Below the pieces are notes generated by a model, which did no database searches, was not told where the DNA came from, and saw nothing but the letters and a program-made list of their open reading frames with translations. Below, in pieces: positions 1 through 11,479 of a stretch of DNA of 64,000 bases (positions within the stretch are counted from its first letter, which is position 1; the number at the start of each line of letters is the position of its first letter). This DNA is from Parasponia andersonii (Eukaryota; Streptophyta; Magnoliopsida; Rosales; Cannabaceae). The stretch spans positions 30,258-94,257 of the forward strand of contig JXTB01000491.1 in assembly GCA_002914805.1 (NCBI GenBank), given 5' to 3'. Both the position numbers and the translations under genes were made by a program.

Positions 1-3000
1 AAAAAAAAAAAAAAAAAAAAAAAAAACTAAAGAGTAAAGATTCCAATAATCATTGCATTATTTCGGACCCATGACTCAATATTGTTTGTCCTCATTCTCG
101 CTCTCACTCCTAGTCATGACCTATGTATATACGCGCGTATTAGTACTGTATGTCACAATTAAATGTGGGTTATTACCTAATCGTGTGTAGTGTCCATCTT
201 GAGCTCAACTAGACCACGCCTACGTATTCGTAAGTTATAATTTGGAGGCATATTTTAGGCGTGAGGAACGATCTGCTACTCGAAGTTCTTGGCACGAGCT
301 GATATACCGATTCATGGAGCCTGTGTGTTAGGGAGTTTCTTCAGAAAGCATACGATAACGTAAGAGTATAGATAAACAAACTTACCCAAATGCTAAACAA
401 TATTAAACATACTACCGTATTAAAAGTGGGGATTGGTGTACGAGTACGAGTAATCCACTTTGAGAAAGATCCTCGGTTTATTATAGTAATCATATTAACT
501 CTTCTACTAACTTCCTTTAAAAAGTAATTTTCTTTTTCTTTTTCTTTTTTTTTTTTCCACGGTATATTCTTGTACCTGATGTGGTGGCTATCGCATCGGC
601 GGATTAGATTCCCACGGCCAAACGACTTATGTCCTTTTTGTCATTGCTTGTGGGCCTGGAAAACGTGTCCAGTTATCTATTATCAATATTAGTGGGCGAG
701 TAGCTTCTTTTTCGTTTTTGAAAGGAGGAGATCCTTTTCGGCATGAACCCATGGGGATGGGGCCATGCCATGGCTATGTATGTATTCATAAATCATAATC
801 ACCAGTGCTGATTTTGGCCTTTAATTTATACGGCGCGCGCGCGGTGTTGGTGTTGGTGTTGCAACTGAAGCACGAAATTTCGTTTGTAACACCAATCCAA
901 CTGGAAAATATTATACCACTTTTCTTAATTAAATAAATTGGCGACTTTGAGAACCGAATGTTAACCATTGAGAACTTGACATAGCCACATAGGTGTTCAT
1001 GGTCGGTTTGGGAGCAAAACCAAGTAATTTAAAATCAATATTTTGTCAGTAATTCTTATGTGAGTTTTAATGAAATTGTAAATTAAGTTCTATTATAACA
1101 CCTATGTATATAACAAGTTTAAAATAACGTCTATAGAAAAATATAGAAAAAAAAATTATTTATATCATATTATTTGTCAGTTTTGTTTAGTTAGTTTTAC
1201 ACCCGAAAACTAATAACTAAAATAATTAAAAGAAATTGCTTCTCAAACTGACCTTCAACTAATTTTGTAGAAAAATCAATGTTGGTTTGGTCTAGAATTT
1301 TTATTTTTATTATTATTATTATTATTATTTTTTGAAACATCCACACTCGACGACTTTTTTTGGGCAGTGGTTTTATCATAATGAGAGTGAATAACATTGC
1401 TACAGTTTGATCAATGTTTTTTTTGGGGTTAAATTTGATCAATGTTATTTAGCACATTGTGACGGACTAAACTTTGATCCATTGTCACTTTTCTATGGTT
1501 GCAAACTAATTACTGTTTTTGTCGTTTCCTTGAAAGTTTGAGGACATAATTGGGGCATTCTGTAACATAATTATATATATATATATATAATTAGGAAGGA
1601 CTCCTTAGGCCAATAATATTAATAAAAGCTAAAAAGTTTCAATTGCAATACAAGAACGTAACATTACTCATAAAAAAACGAAAAATGAATCATAAATACG
1701 ATCATAATAACATTTTTTGCTATCATAATTCTAAAAAAGAATAAGATAACAAAGACTAACATCAAATAATTACCTTTGTCTGCTACTGCTATTGGATTAC
1801 ATTCTTGGTAAATAAAGTACAGTGATTCCACAATAATTTCAACACTAAATGAGATCAACGGCTACTGAAAAAGAAAAATAATTTTTCCGCATTATTGATC
1901 TAAATCTAAAAAAAAAATTCTTAGACTTAAAATCTAGTAAACAGAACTAAAAGCCTACACAGATTCAAAATTTTGTAATACTATAATCAGATTTAAATAT
2001 AAACTTATTATAAAAATAAATAAATAAAAAATAGAAAAATTCCTTATCCTTCAAGGAAACCAAGGAGAAGAATCGAGAAAAAGGATAGACCGAAGAAAAT
2101 ATCAAAGTAATCCTTCCTTGGCTTTTTGTGAAAACGCCTTGCAAAAATTTTTTGAAAGAGAAAAAAAAAAGACTAAGGATTATTTCTTTTGGCCACGTGT
2201 GATGAATTATTTTAAGGAATTTTAAAGTAATAGAATTAACATATATACAAAATTTAAACGAAGAAAATCATGGCATATTTAATCTATAACATAATTAAAA
2301 GAGTGAGTGAATCGTTTGGTTTTGTCATTTTGTTTACTGTTCATTGGTCCATACATTTTATCCTTTTCTGTTTTTTTTTTTTGTTTTTTTTTATTTTGAT
2401 AAGGAAAAAAAGTATATAAATATTTTCTTTTTCATCTTCTTATTTTTGCTCATTCTCTCTCTCCTATATTGTATGGGTTAAAAATTCTTATATTCCATAG
2501 TAAAAAAGGACAAAACCAAACGATGAATGACCATTTAAGAGGAAGCAATAAACAAACTCTCATTGAGCTTCAAGAGATGGGCTAGCTATTAGAAATTTGG
2601 CATGATTTGGGTTTGGATCTAGTATGGGGAATTTATGGTTGCCAATACTATTGTGGTGCTACAGAAGAAGAAGAAGAAGATGGAGGTTACACCATAGATT
2701 CATATATGACAATATTTGATCCTCTCTGATGAATACATTAGCACCAGAGCCACGTAATTGGGTTAGCACATCTTATGAGATCTCACAATGGTATTCAAAT
2801 TTTATTTAAACAGTGTGACAGTCAGCTATCATTTCCCTCTCCAACTACTTAAATAACTATTATTAAAAATAATACCAAATAAATAATAAAATAGAAATAA
2901 AGACGCCGACGACAAAAACAAGCAAACTAGTCTCTCTTTCCCTTCTCATCTCATCTCAGCCTAAAAAACCCAAATCTGATTTGGAATTTGAGTCCCAACA

Positions 3001-3034
3001 AACAAATCATTTTAACCGAAGAAAATAGAACAGA
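1..3034. other. non-coding upstream tract
   Basis: I see no gene in this stretch. It is AT-rich with poly-A and poly-T runs (the window opens with about 26 A), short (TA)n near 1572-1590 and an (ATT)n run near 1309-1329. The last few hundred bases (about 2900-3034) should hold the promoter and 5' leader of the GT14 gene. The short open frames here are low-complexity and match nothing I recognise. Confidence 0.6.
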
Positions 3035-5422
3035 ATGAAAAGGAATCAGTTTCCCCATTACTCAGAGAGAGTGAGAGATCAAGATCACGATCACAATCAA
3101 AATCAAAATCAGAATCAGAATCAGAATCAGAATCACAAATGGGCTCTTCTCATTCTCATTGCTTCCGCACTACTCTTTCTACTTTTTGTTCTTCTTCTTC
3201 TTCTCGTCCTCCTTTTGAATCTAAGCCTCGGCCACAATCGCGATTTCTCCTCCGACGAACTCGACCTCGACTCAGACCAAGACCAAGACCAAAGAGGGAA
3301 TCATGGCTTGGGCCTGGGCCTGCCCGAGCTGCCCAGGTTTGCTTACTTGATTTCCGGAACCAAAGGGGAGGGTTGGCGTCTGAAGCGGATCCTGGAGGCG
3401 GCGTATCACCCTAGGAATTACTATGTGTTGCATCTTGATGTTGATGCGTCGGATGAGGAGAGGCTTGAGCTCGCCAAGCATGTCAAATCTCACAATGTGA
3501 TTGCCGAGTTTAGGAATGTGATGGTGGTTGGTAAGCCCAATCTGCTCACCTCCAAAGGTCCCACCATCATTGCCTCTACCCTCCACGCCGTTGCCATTTT
3601 GCTCAAGCGTTCCCACGATTGGGACTGGTTTATCAATCTAAGTGCTTCCGATTACCCTCTCATCGCACAAGACGGTACATTATTTTTTATTTTTTATTTT
3701 TTATTTTTTATTTTCACACTAGTGTAGATTTTTCTTATTGGCTCCTTCCCTTGGCAGATCTCTTGCATATTTTCTCCTACTTGCCAAGGGACTTGAACTT
3801 CCTTGAGCACACAAGTAATATTGGCTGGAAAGAGTAAGCAACAATAAGTTTTAAAAAAATAATAATAATTATATTACTTTTGGATTTTTTAAATTTTTAA
3901 TGGTACATTCATTCTAACCTACTTTCTGTCATTCTTGTTATTCTATCTTCCCTCCCTTCCAGGAATCAGAGAGCAAGACCTATTATTATAGATTCAGGCC
4001 TGTACCACTCTAAGACATCTGGAGTGTTTTGGGCCAAAGAGAGAAGGTCTATGCCCGCTTCTTTCAAGTTATTCATGGGTACCTACCTCCTACTACTGCT
4101 GCTTCTCACTTCACTCACTTTGCCATATAGTTTCCGCTTCAAGTATAGATAACATTATAAGCGTCTTACACTAAGATTAGTGCTGAACAAATTTGAAGGT
4201 CTTCAAATTGTTCACAACTTACTTATCTGTATGAGTCATCAGACTACTCCAATGCTCATCCTTCTTGCTTGCTTGCCTGCAACCCAACTCTCCCTTATCA
4301 AGTCCTTTCTCCTAAGCAACACCTTGAACAGAGTGATTTATTGAGCTAAACTGAATGCTAAGAATTATTACTCTAATTCACCCAGAAGCACATAAAATAA
4401 AGAGTATGAGCACACTACAATGATTCGTGCCTTTCCCCAATTTTTTTTTATTCATTAAGTCTGTTCCAGGAGGCTCATTGCTTGATAGATGTTTACTTAT
4501 TATGCACGACGTGCTAAGTGAAACATGTGGGACTGTTCTAGTGTATTAAAGAGTTGGTGAATAGGAGTCTTTAGTTAATAATTGTCGTGTGTGTAATTTG
4601 GTTTCTATCAATGCCCTTTGGAGTATATAGTATAAGAAGTCCTTTTATTGATTTTGAGCTTGCTATACCAGCCTCATCTGCCCGTGGACCAAAAGCATAT
4701 CATTGTGAAGGTGGTACAATAATTTCTAAACAATCGGAACATTCTCGTCGTGCATGGCTAAAATCATGTTATAATGTCAACTTTTGTACATGCAAACGAA
4801 ATTATATTGTGGATTCTGAGTGAGCTTAGATTTGTGCTTGCTCGGCTACATCAGAAATAGTTGATGGTTTCAGTTTACATAAAAATTAAAATAATATTGA
4901 TTTGCAGGATCTGCATGGGTGATGCTGACAAAATCATTCCTTGAATTCTGTGTTTGGGGATGGGATAACCTTCCTCGCACTCTCCTCATGTACTACACAA
5001 ACACAGTGTCATCAAGTGAGGGATACTTCCACACGGTTGTCTGCAACCACAAGGATTTCCAGAACACAACTGTGAATCATGACTTGCATTATATAAGGTG
5101 GGATAATCCTCCAAAGCAGCATCCGGTTTCTCTAACCTTGGAACATTTTAATGACATGGTCCAAAGTGGGGCTCCTTTTGCCCGTACGTTCGCCAAGGAT
5201 GATCCGGTTCTCGACAAAATAGACAAGGAGATTTTGAGGAGATCAAGTGGCCACTTTACTCCTGGTGGCTGGTGCTTAGGGAAATCTGGTTCGCTTAAAG
5301 ATCCGTGTTTAGTTTATGGGAACACCAATGTTGTTAAACCAACTCTAAATTCAAAGAGGCTTGAGAAACTCATAGTGAAACTACTTGATTCTGAAAATTT
5401 CAGGGTTAAGCAGTGTAAATAG
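3035..5422 (+). CDS. GLCAT14A: GT14 family beta-glucuronosyltransferase (GlcAT14-like)
   Basis: Four exons: 3035-3674, 3758-3833, 3963-4078 and 4908-5422. All joins keep frame with GT/AG and give 448 residues, the usual length of plant GlcAT14 proteins. The protein is type II: a short cytosolic tail with an Asn-Gln repeat (about 21-33), one long hydrophobic anchor (about 36-64), an acidic stem rich in Asp/Gln, then the Branch (core-2/I-branching, GT14) catalytic domain from about residue 101 (FAYLISGTKGEGWRLKRIL). Conserved blocks include HLDVDASDEER, the FINLSASDYPL block, the DSGLYHSKTSGVFWA block and a FTPGGWC motif near the C terminus. Known role of the family: in the Golgi it adds glucuronic acid to type II arabinogalactan on arabinogalactan proteins. 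The GlcAT14A versus B/C assignment is a guess; the family call is firm. The third intron (about 830 bases) is the longest. Confidence 0.9.
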
Positions 5423-6690
5423 TCTTTTTTTCTCCCTTTTCCTCGCACCCACATCAATTTAATTTATTCATGTTGTAAAATATCATCCTGCATCTGTGGG
5501 TTAAAATCATTGAGATGGTGAGAATCCTTTCCAAATACGTATCTTTTTCTTGCTTTGTAGAATTTGGTTGCTTCTTTTATTTGAGATGTGTTGCTACATG
5601 TTGAGTATTGAACATACGACATCTACTCTCAGATGTCGTTTCGAGCGTAGATTCATCAATATGATATGAGGTTAATGTAAAGGATTTAAGGACTATTTTC
5701 TTTTCTTTTCTTTTTTTTTGTTTAATATACATAAGTGTCAAACCTCAATAAGATTTTTAGATGGGGTATATAGCTTGCACCGACCACGTATAATTATATC
5801 TATATAAATATAAAATAAAGTTGACCATTTTTGTATTCATGTTATATAATTTCGAAATGGAAAGTTATAAATAAATTCATCAACCATTGGACTGGACTAA
5901 GTATATTCATAATTTTAGTTTCAATTTTACCCTTAATTAGAATTACCTAAAAAGACAATTTAAGAATTAAAGACACGTTTATACGATGAGTATGCCATCG
6001 GTACAGGAGAAAAAAGGGAAAAGAAGAAAAGAAAAATGTACGAAATCGTTCACACTCTTTTAAACCCCGGAGGATATTTTTCTATACACGGAATAAAAAA
6101 GATCTTTTTTTTCATAAAAGAAAAATATGCAACAAAAAAAAGATTTATGTGTATATATATTAGAATTTAGTAATAGGAAACGTACGGTGCTCATTAATTT
6201 TGATTTGATAAAATATATATATTATATATGTAAAAAGAGAGAAAAAAAAAAAGTGTGATAAATTTTTATATTTATCTTTTTGAGAAAATAAAACAGATGA
6301 AAAGAAGAAAGGGTGAGGCAAAATTAGCATAATACAGGTAATTATACACAAAAACTGAAAAAAAAAATTAAGATTTAAAAAGAAAATTCAAAATTACATA
6401 AACATAATAAAGTTTGATTTAATAATAAGTTAGGCCTCACCCTTTGTGTTTCCATTATAGTACAAAAAAAATAAGGAATGTACAAAATAAAAAAAGACAT
6501 TTTGTAATATAATAAATGTACGGAGAAAAAACAAAATAATAGAATAATTTTTTTTTTGGATGTGAAAAGAAAAGGAATGTTTTGAGTCCAATGCTTGATG
6601 GATTTGGAACTTTTTTTGAAATTCATCACCTAGAAGTAAGTAGGTTTCTCATTGAATCAGTGAAAGAAAATTTACCAACCCGCAAATTGG
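5423..6690. other. 3' flank of GT14 gene, non-coding
   Basis: This holds the 3' UTR of the glucuronosyltransferase gene, then AT-rich sequence with purine-rich tracts (about 6000-6030, 6240-6260). No gene is supported; open frames on the minus strand at 6160-6630 are Phe/Lys-rich products of A and T runs. Confidence 0.6.
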
Positions 6691-6810
6691 GTTTAAAGAC
6701 TTCATCCCACAAGAAGTTGTTGATTAGCATTTGTTGTGCGGTCTAAAATCCTGTATGTTGGTCAATACCATGAAGAGAAAAGTTGATCAAATGTGTATCA
6801 GATTGCATGA

Positions 6811-6957
6811 ATAAGTTAGTGCGACCTCTTCCGAAAGAGTTACATGCGACCTCCACCACATAAGTTAGTGTGACTTCTTCCAAAAGAGTTACGTATGACC
6901 TCCACCGCATAAGTTAGTGCTACCTCTTCCGAAAGAGTTAAATACGATCAGAATGAA
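6811..6957 (+). repeat. three 49-base tandem repeats in the LTR-like region
   Basis: Units begin at 6811, 6860 and 6909, each opening with ATAAGTTAGTG followed by a CTCTTCCGAAAGAGTTA-like core. They differ at a few positions, so the array is not a recent assembly artefact. Confidence 0.85.
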
Positions 6958-6968
6958 GAGGAAACTAG

Positions 6969-7057
6969 ACTAAGCTTCGTCAAACGGGCAACCTACAAAG
7001 AAAGAGAAACTTTAAACTAAGTTTCGTCAAACGGGTAACCTACAAAGAAAGAGAAAT
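6969..7057 (+). repeat. two 47-base tandem repeats in the LTR-like region
   Basis: Copies begin at 6969 and 7016 and share ACTAAGCTTCGTCAAACGGG-like sequence followed by CAACCTACAAAGAAAGAGAAA. They lie directly after the 49-base array, so the LTR contains two different tandem families. Confidence 0.85.
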
Positions 7058-7189
7058 AAAAGTTTCTCTTTAAAGATCGACGAGTCATCTCATTTAAGTG
7101 ATTACCCAATTATATTATTACTCAAATTGTATTGTCCGATTATACAGTTACCCATTCTCATAATTGGGAGACATTGAGCTATCCTCACC

Positions 7190-7199
7190 TATATAAAAG
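7190..7199 (+). promoter_or_regulatory. TATA-like box inside LTR-like region
   Basis: TATATAAAAG lies about 280 bases before the putative LTR end. It is placed as an LTR promoter would be and is the best TATA match in this tract. Confidence 0.45.
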
Positions 7200-7527
7200 A
7201 AGTTCAATGTAGGATAGCTCAATGTTTCGATGGGGGATCTTTTGGAGGAATTTTTGGAAAAACCTTTTAAAACTCTTGCTTCTTCTTTCCGGACAACATA
7301 TTTGTAATTTTGAGTTCTTGTAATTTTTTAGAAAATAGTGAAAAACAGTGAACGTAGGTTCATCTTTTTTGGAGCTGAACCACTATAAAATTCTTGTCTC
7401 TTTGTTTGCTTTAGTTAATTAATTGCAATTTTTCTAAATTTATTGTTGACAAAACCTCCGTCAATAATTGGCGCTAGAAAAAGGGCTATTCCGGTAGAAA
7501 ATTTTGTCCATTCCGCTTCGTTTAACA

Positions 7528-8635
7528 ATGGCAAACACCAGAAACACTACCAGAAATACCAGAACTAGCCAAAATCATTCCCAAAGTACCGCTACTGTAC
7601 AGGCAGATCCTGCTCAGGATTAGCCTGTCATGACCGCACCAGAAAATATTGTCCAGAGACAGGATCGCATGGAGGAAGCACTGGTGAATCTTCAGCAACT
7701 TACAAGTCAGATTAATGACTCTCTACGACGACTTGCTGAGGGACAGATGCTCACTCCACCACAGCATGAACATCCCAGAGAACGTCCTGCTCAATAACCT
7801 GAGCGAGGAATTTAGATTCTGGAGACAGGGAACTGCGACCAACCTAAAGCCCGGCAGGAGTGTCGAGGAGATTGCATCTCTAAGGGAAAAGGTAAGATCG
7901 CAGACTTACCTCTGATATCTGGTACTGAAAGTTCGAGTACTGATCGTGATCGTGGATAACCTTCCCGAAGAGCAACCATCAATCGGCTTTAGTTGTCGAA
8001 CTGTTTCATTAGAATCCCTAAGGTCGCAGCACACCCTACCAAACCACCCCGCCTTATATCGTGCCAACGATCAAAGGCCACTCCTACCACCAGTAAGAGA
8101 GAATGTTCTCCCTCTGAACGTCGATGTGCATAATCTGAGGATTACTTTAGATGCACTTACTGGTTGGGATGATGAGCTCGCTGATGGGTATCGTCAATCG
8201 CCATTCAGCAAGGAAGTTCGAGCTGCCGCCTTACCTGCTGGATTTAGACTTCCCACCATAAACACTTTTGATGGGAAAACTGATCCGCAAGACCATATGG
8301 ATCACTTTAGCGACTTGATGAAACTTCATCATGTTGATGATCTCGCACGTTGCAGGTGTTTTACTGTAACTCTCACGGGAGCAGCAAAGAAGTGGTTTTG
8401 AGGACTTAAGTCCGGCTCAATCTCGTCCTGGAAATAACTCTAGATTGCATTTTTGAGGCAATTCTAGGCTGTGAAGAATTTCACTATTCCACTGGTTAGT
8501 CTGTCTACGATTCGGCAAGGTCCGAAGGAAACTCTACGATCTTACCTAAATCGCTTTACCTCAGAATTAGCAAAGGTCAACAATTTATCTGAAGGAGGAG
8601 TTTTAACTCTAATGATGGCTGGGGTGCGATACAGC
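7528..8635 (+). pseudogene. broken gypsy-type gag
   Basis: From the ATG at 7528 a Thr/Asn/Gln-rich frame (MANTRNTTRNTRTSQ) is soon cut by TAG (7621) and later stops. In another frame, 7946-8401, a recognisable retrotransposon gag segment follows: PFSKEVRAAALPAGFRLP, then the TFDGKTDPQDHMDHF block and the CRCFTVTLTGAAKKWF block. A further frame at about 8461-8635 holds the next gag block (GPKETLRSYLNRFTSEL). The order of blocks fits plant Ty3/gypsy gag, and the stops and frame shifts show it is dead. No protease, reverse transcriptase, RNase H or integrase follows, so the rest of pol is gone or was never present. Confidence 0.75.
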
Positions 8636-8639
8636 TGAA

Positions 8640-9780
8640 CGCTATGACGAGGATTCACCCAATACAGCTGAACGCTAGCGGGGTCATGATCTTGATGGGG
8701 CTCTCTACTCTGTTAGTTCTCCTTAATGTGCATATTGACTTAGAGGTGGTCTTTTATGCCTACAAGCTCACCCTCATCCCCAAAAAGAGCTCCTACCCTA
8801 CTTTCTACCTTCAACCGCTCCTGGAGTATCATATTTTCTGGGGCTTGCCGAGGTAGGATAAGCAATGGGGCTCACACTTTAGGCTAAATGCCGTCGGAGG
8901 GGCATGGTGCTCTCCTTAGGTGAATGGGGAGCGCTTCCAAGTTCCTTCGTTTTTTTCTGCAAAGTAAGTACTAGGTTGTAATTTTTTTTTGGGCTGTGTA
9001 CACCTCGTCCGTTATTGCTTATGATATTTTTCCTTGCGCAGTCTCTGCGGAGGAAAGCAGGTTTGAGCCGTAACTGTCAGCTAAGCGGCTCAAGGAGCTG
9101 GAGGGGATCGTCATCTTTGGGTCCTCTGGGAATTGCCGACACATCTAGACCATCCTAAATCCTCAGGTGATGAACATGATGCCTAGGATGGTCTCATATC
9201 TCCTCTTCCCGCTGGACACCTGGGTCATCACAAAACACCTGCGGAGCCAGCTTGATGCCTCGGCTCTGAACCGGTTCCGTCGGGATGAGCAGAGTCGCAT
9301 TACCATGGTGGGTCGTCAGATCACGGCCTCGAGCCAGCTGGTGGGTCCCAATGACCTGGTGGCGCCGACCAGCCACGAGTTCGAAGAGGTGGTGAGGCTC
9401 ATGGCCGAGGAGTGCGTCAGACTTCGTAGAGAGGAAACCGCTGCCCCTAAAAGGGTTACGGGTGAGTTCATTTTCACATCCTAGAACTCCGTTGATCAGG
9501 TCATGGCTGCTTTCTAACCACGTTGCTTGCTCTTTCCAGGTTCTGATGCAGGCCCTTCCCCAGTCAAGAGGAGTGCCGCTATGCACAAGGTTCGCTCCAA
9601 GGTTCCCACAGATGACGCCAACTATTGGTGCGATTCTTACCAGTTTTCCACGTGTCTCTGAACTGCTGACATTGTATCTACCAACTATCCACGTATCCTT
9701 ACTATCCCAGCGTACTTTTTACTTCAGGTCGGGGCAGAGAGGCGAGGGTGGCCACTTGTAAAGACTCTCCGATGCTGAAG
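8640..9780 (+). pseudogene. second, different gypsy-type ORF fragment
   Basis: Just after the gag piece the sequence changes character and becomes GC-richer. Frames at 8644-8930 (DLEVVFYAYKLT, then SSYPTFYLQP and KQWGSHFR after a stop), 9167-9484 (WVITKHLRSQLDASALNRF, VRLMAEECVRLRRE) and 9540-9640 (GSDAGPSPVKRSAAMHKVRS) read like the 'putative gypsy type transposon' ORF found in many plant elements. Intron-like GT..AG steps sit at about 8964-9042 and before 9540. Several stops interrupt it. The family call rests on recalled motif style only. 9780-10400 is a non-coding tail with no repeat of the leader. Confidence 0.5.
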
Positions 9781-10399
9781 TCAGTTATTTATCCCTGAGA
9801 CTTAGAAGCAAAGATTTAGATTTTCTTTTTATATGTCAATCTTCATCTCTTTTATTCTGATGTGGAAGCAAGACTTATATACATAATCCTGGAATTGGGA
9901 GCTTTTCTCGGCTCTCAATCCTTGGATTGAGTATCTTTTCCCACCATGACTTACTCTAGAGATTAGGGGCCGTGATTACCGTGATTTCCCTTGCATCGTC
10001 GTGGCTTGCTTTTCGCTGTCCCTTACGACTCGGGCCTGTCGAGAGCGAGACTTTGACAAACTGCCATTCTATCAGGGCAGTTTGCCCAATGTGCGCACCT
10101 ATTTAGGATAGCATTAAATGCCTTGTCTGGGTTTGGAGCAGCGCGTTACCTCCCGTGGTCTTCTGGTGGAAGATCGTCGAGGCTTCTGACCCTCAACTGT
10201 CAAGACAAGAACTAGATTTGGCCGAACTGTTTAGGTCTGGGATGGATTCGGCCCTGGTCTTGGACAGCCCATGGGCCCATGCGGTATCATGTGTGACTCG
10301 CGTAGTTTTTAAATGGTTACCATGGATACGCGTCGGATGACGTGCTCCCTTTGTGACTTGCTCTGCCACTTAATCGACCATGTGGTACGTGATCTAGGA

Positions 10400-10898
10400 A
10401 CGGGCTTCACATTAGGTTCATGAATTTTATTCGTAAACAACAATAAAAGAATTTAAACATAATAAGTCTGAAAAAAAAATGTATATGAGAATTAGGAAAA
10501 AAATTAGTAAAATGATACATGTTAAAGTTTTGTTTTGTTTTTTTTTTTTTTGGAAGGAAGATACATGTTAAATTTTATAATATGGCTTTTTGGAATTTAT
10601 ATGCATATTTTTGATTTTATATCTCAATTCAATTCCTTTTAAAAGGACAAGAAAATTACGTCAATTAAATTTGGTGATATTTTGCCAAAAAGGGAAGGGA
10701 CAACGGTGCAATAAAAGTTAAGTTGTGAGGCTAAAGTGGAAGAATGGCTATAGTTGAGTGGCCATTGATGAATTAACCATAAATTAGAGGGAAAAAAGGT
10801 TAGGGCAATTTGGTCCAGTAAAATGGGCAGGTGAGTAAGTAAGCGAGCAGCCCGCCTTAAGGTTTAGTTTGAAAACCTTTTGCCGCACTGCAGCTCTA

Positions 10899-10904
<6 letters not shown>
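10400..10904. other. non-coding tract before DP gene
   Basis: AT-rich sequence between the retroelement remnant and the DPA leader. I see no gene; the distal part should act as the DPA promoter. Confidence 0.5.

Positions 10905-10972
<68 letters not shown>
10905..10972 (+). repeat. (CT)n followed by (TA)n microsatellite
   Basis: About 17 CT units (10905-10938) run into about 15 TA units (10942-10972). The compound repeat sits in or just upstream of the 5' leader of the DP gene, where plant genes often carry CT-rich tracts. Confidence 0.9.
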
Positions 10973-10975
<3 letters not shown>

Positions 10976-11355
10976 GTTATATCTATTCATTAGAGAGGAA
11001 TTTTCAAAGCGGAGTGAGTGATATTCATCAAATCATCATCATCGTCGTTGTCGTCGTCATCACCGATACCAATATCATAACAAAGTAAGTTTCAGAATGT
11101 AATGTTTGGATCTTATTTTTTCAAAATTCATTTTCTCAATATTATTATTATTTTTGTTTCCTCGAGTTGTAGATTTTAGATTAAAAGGGCTTCTCGTCTT
11201 AGCGTTTGATTGTGAAAATTGAATGCTAAACCTACCTAATTAATCTATTTACTGATTAGGCTCGTTTTGGCCATTTTAATGTAAAATGTAGCATCTCTTG
11301 TTGTTGTTGTTGTTTCAGAGAGAAAACCCATTAACGTTTCGGGTGGGTTTTTTTC

Positions 11356-11386
<31 letters not shown>

Positions 11387-11479
11387 TTTTAAAAAATAAT
11401 TAATCTTGGAGATTAAATACATTGATTGGGAGAGTAAGCAGGTGCAGGTGCAGGTGCAGCAGCAGAAGCAGCGTAATAT

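Larger units (their letters stand above)
6700..7470 (+). mobile_element. LTR-like leader of a Ty3/gypsy-type element
   Basis: This stretch ends just before ATTGGCGCTAGAAAAAGGG (7468-7486), which resembles the primer-binding/leader sequence that follows the 5' LTR in many plant gypsy elements, and it precedes a gag-like frame. It carries its own TATA-like box (7190-7199) and two sets of internal tandem repeats. I could not find a second copy of the LTR downstream, so the element is truncated, and the left edge (6700-6740, candidates at TGTTGATT or TGTGCGGT) is uncertain. I infer a decayed, non-autonomous remnant. Confidence 0.55.

Noticed and set aside
3139-3616. Open frames overlapping GT14 exon 1 in other frames and on the minus strand
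   Set aside because: They are shadows of a real coding exon; their Arg/Ser-rich or Gln/Leu-rich products carry no motif.
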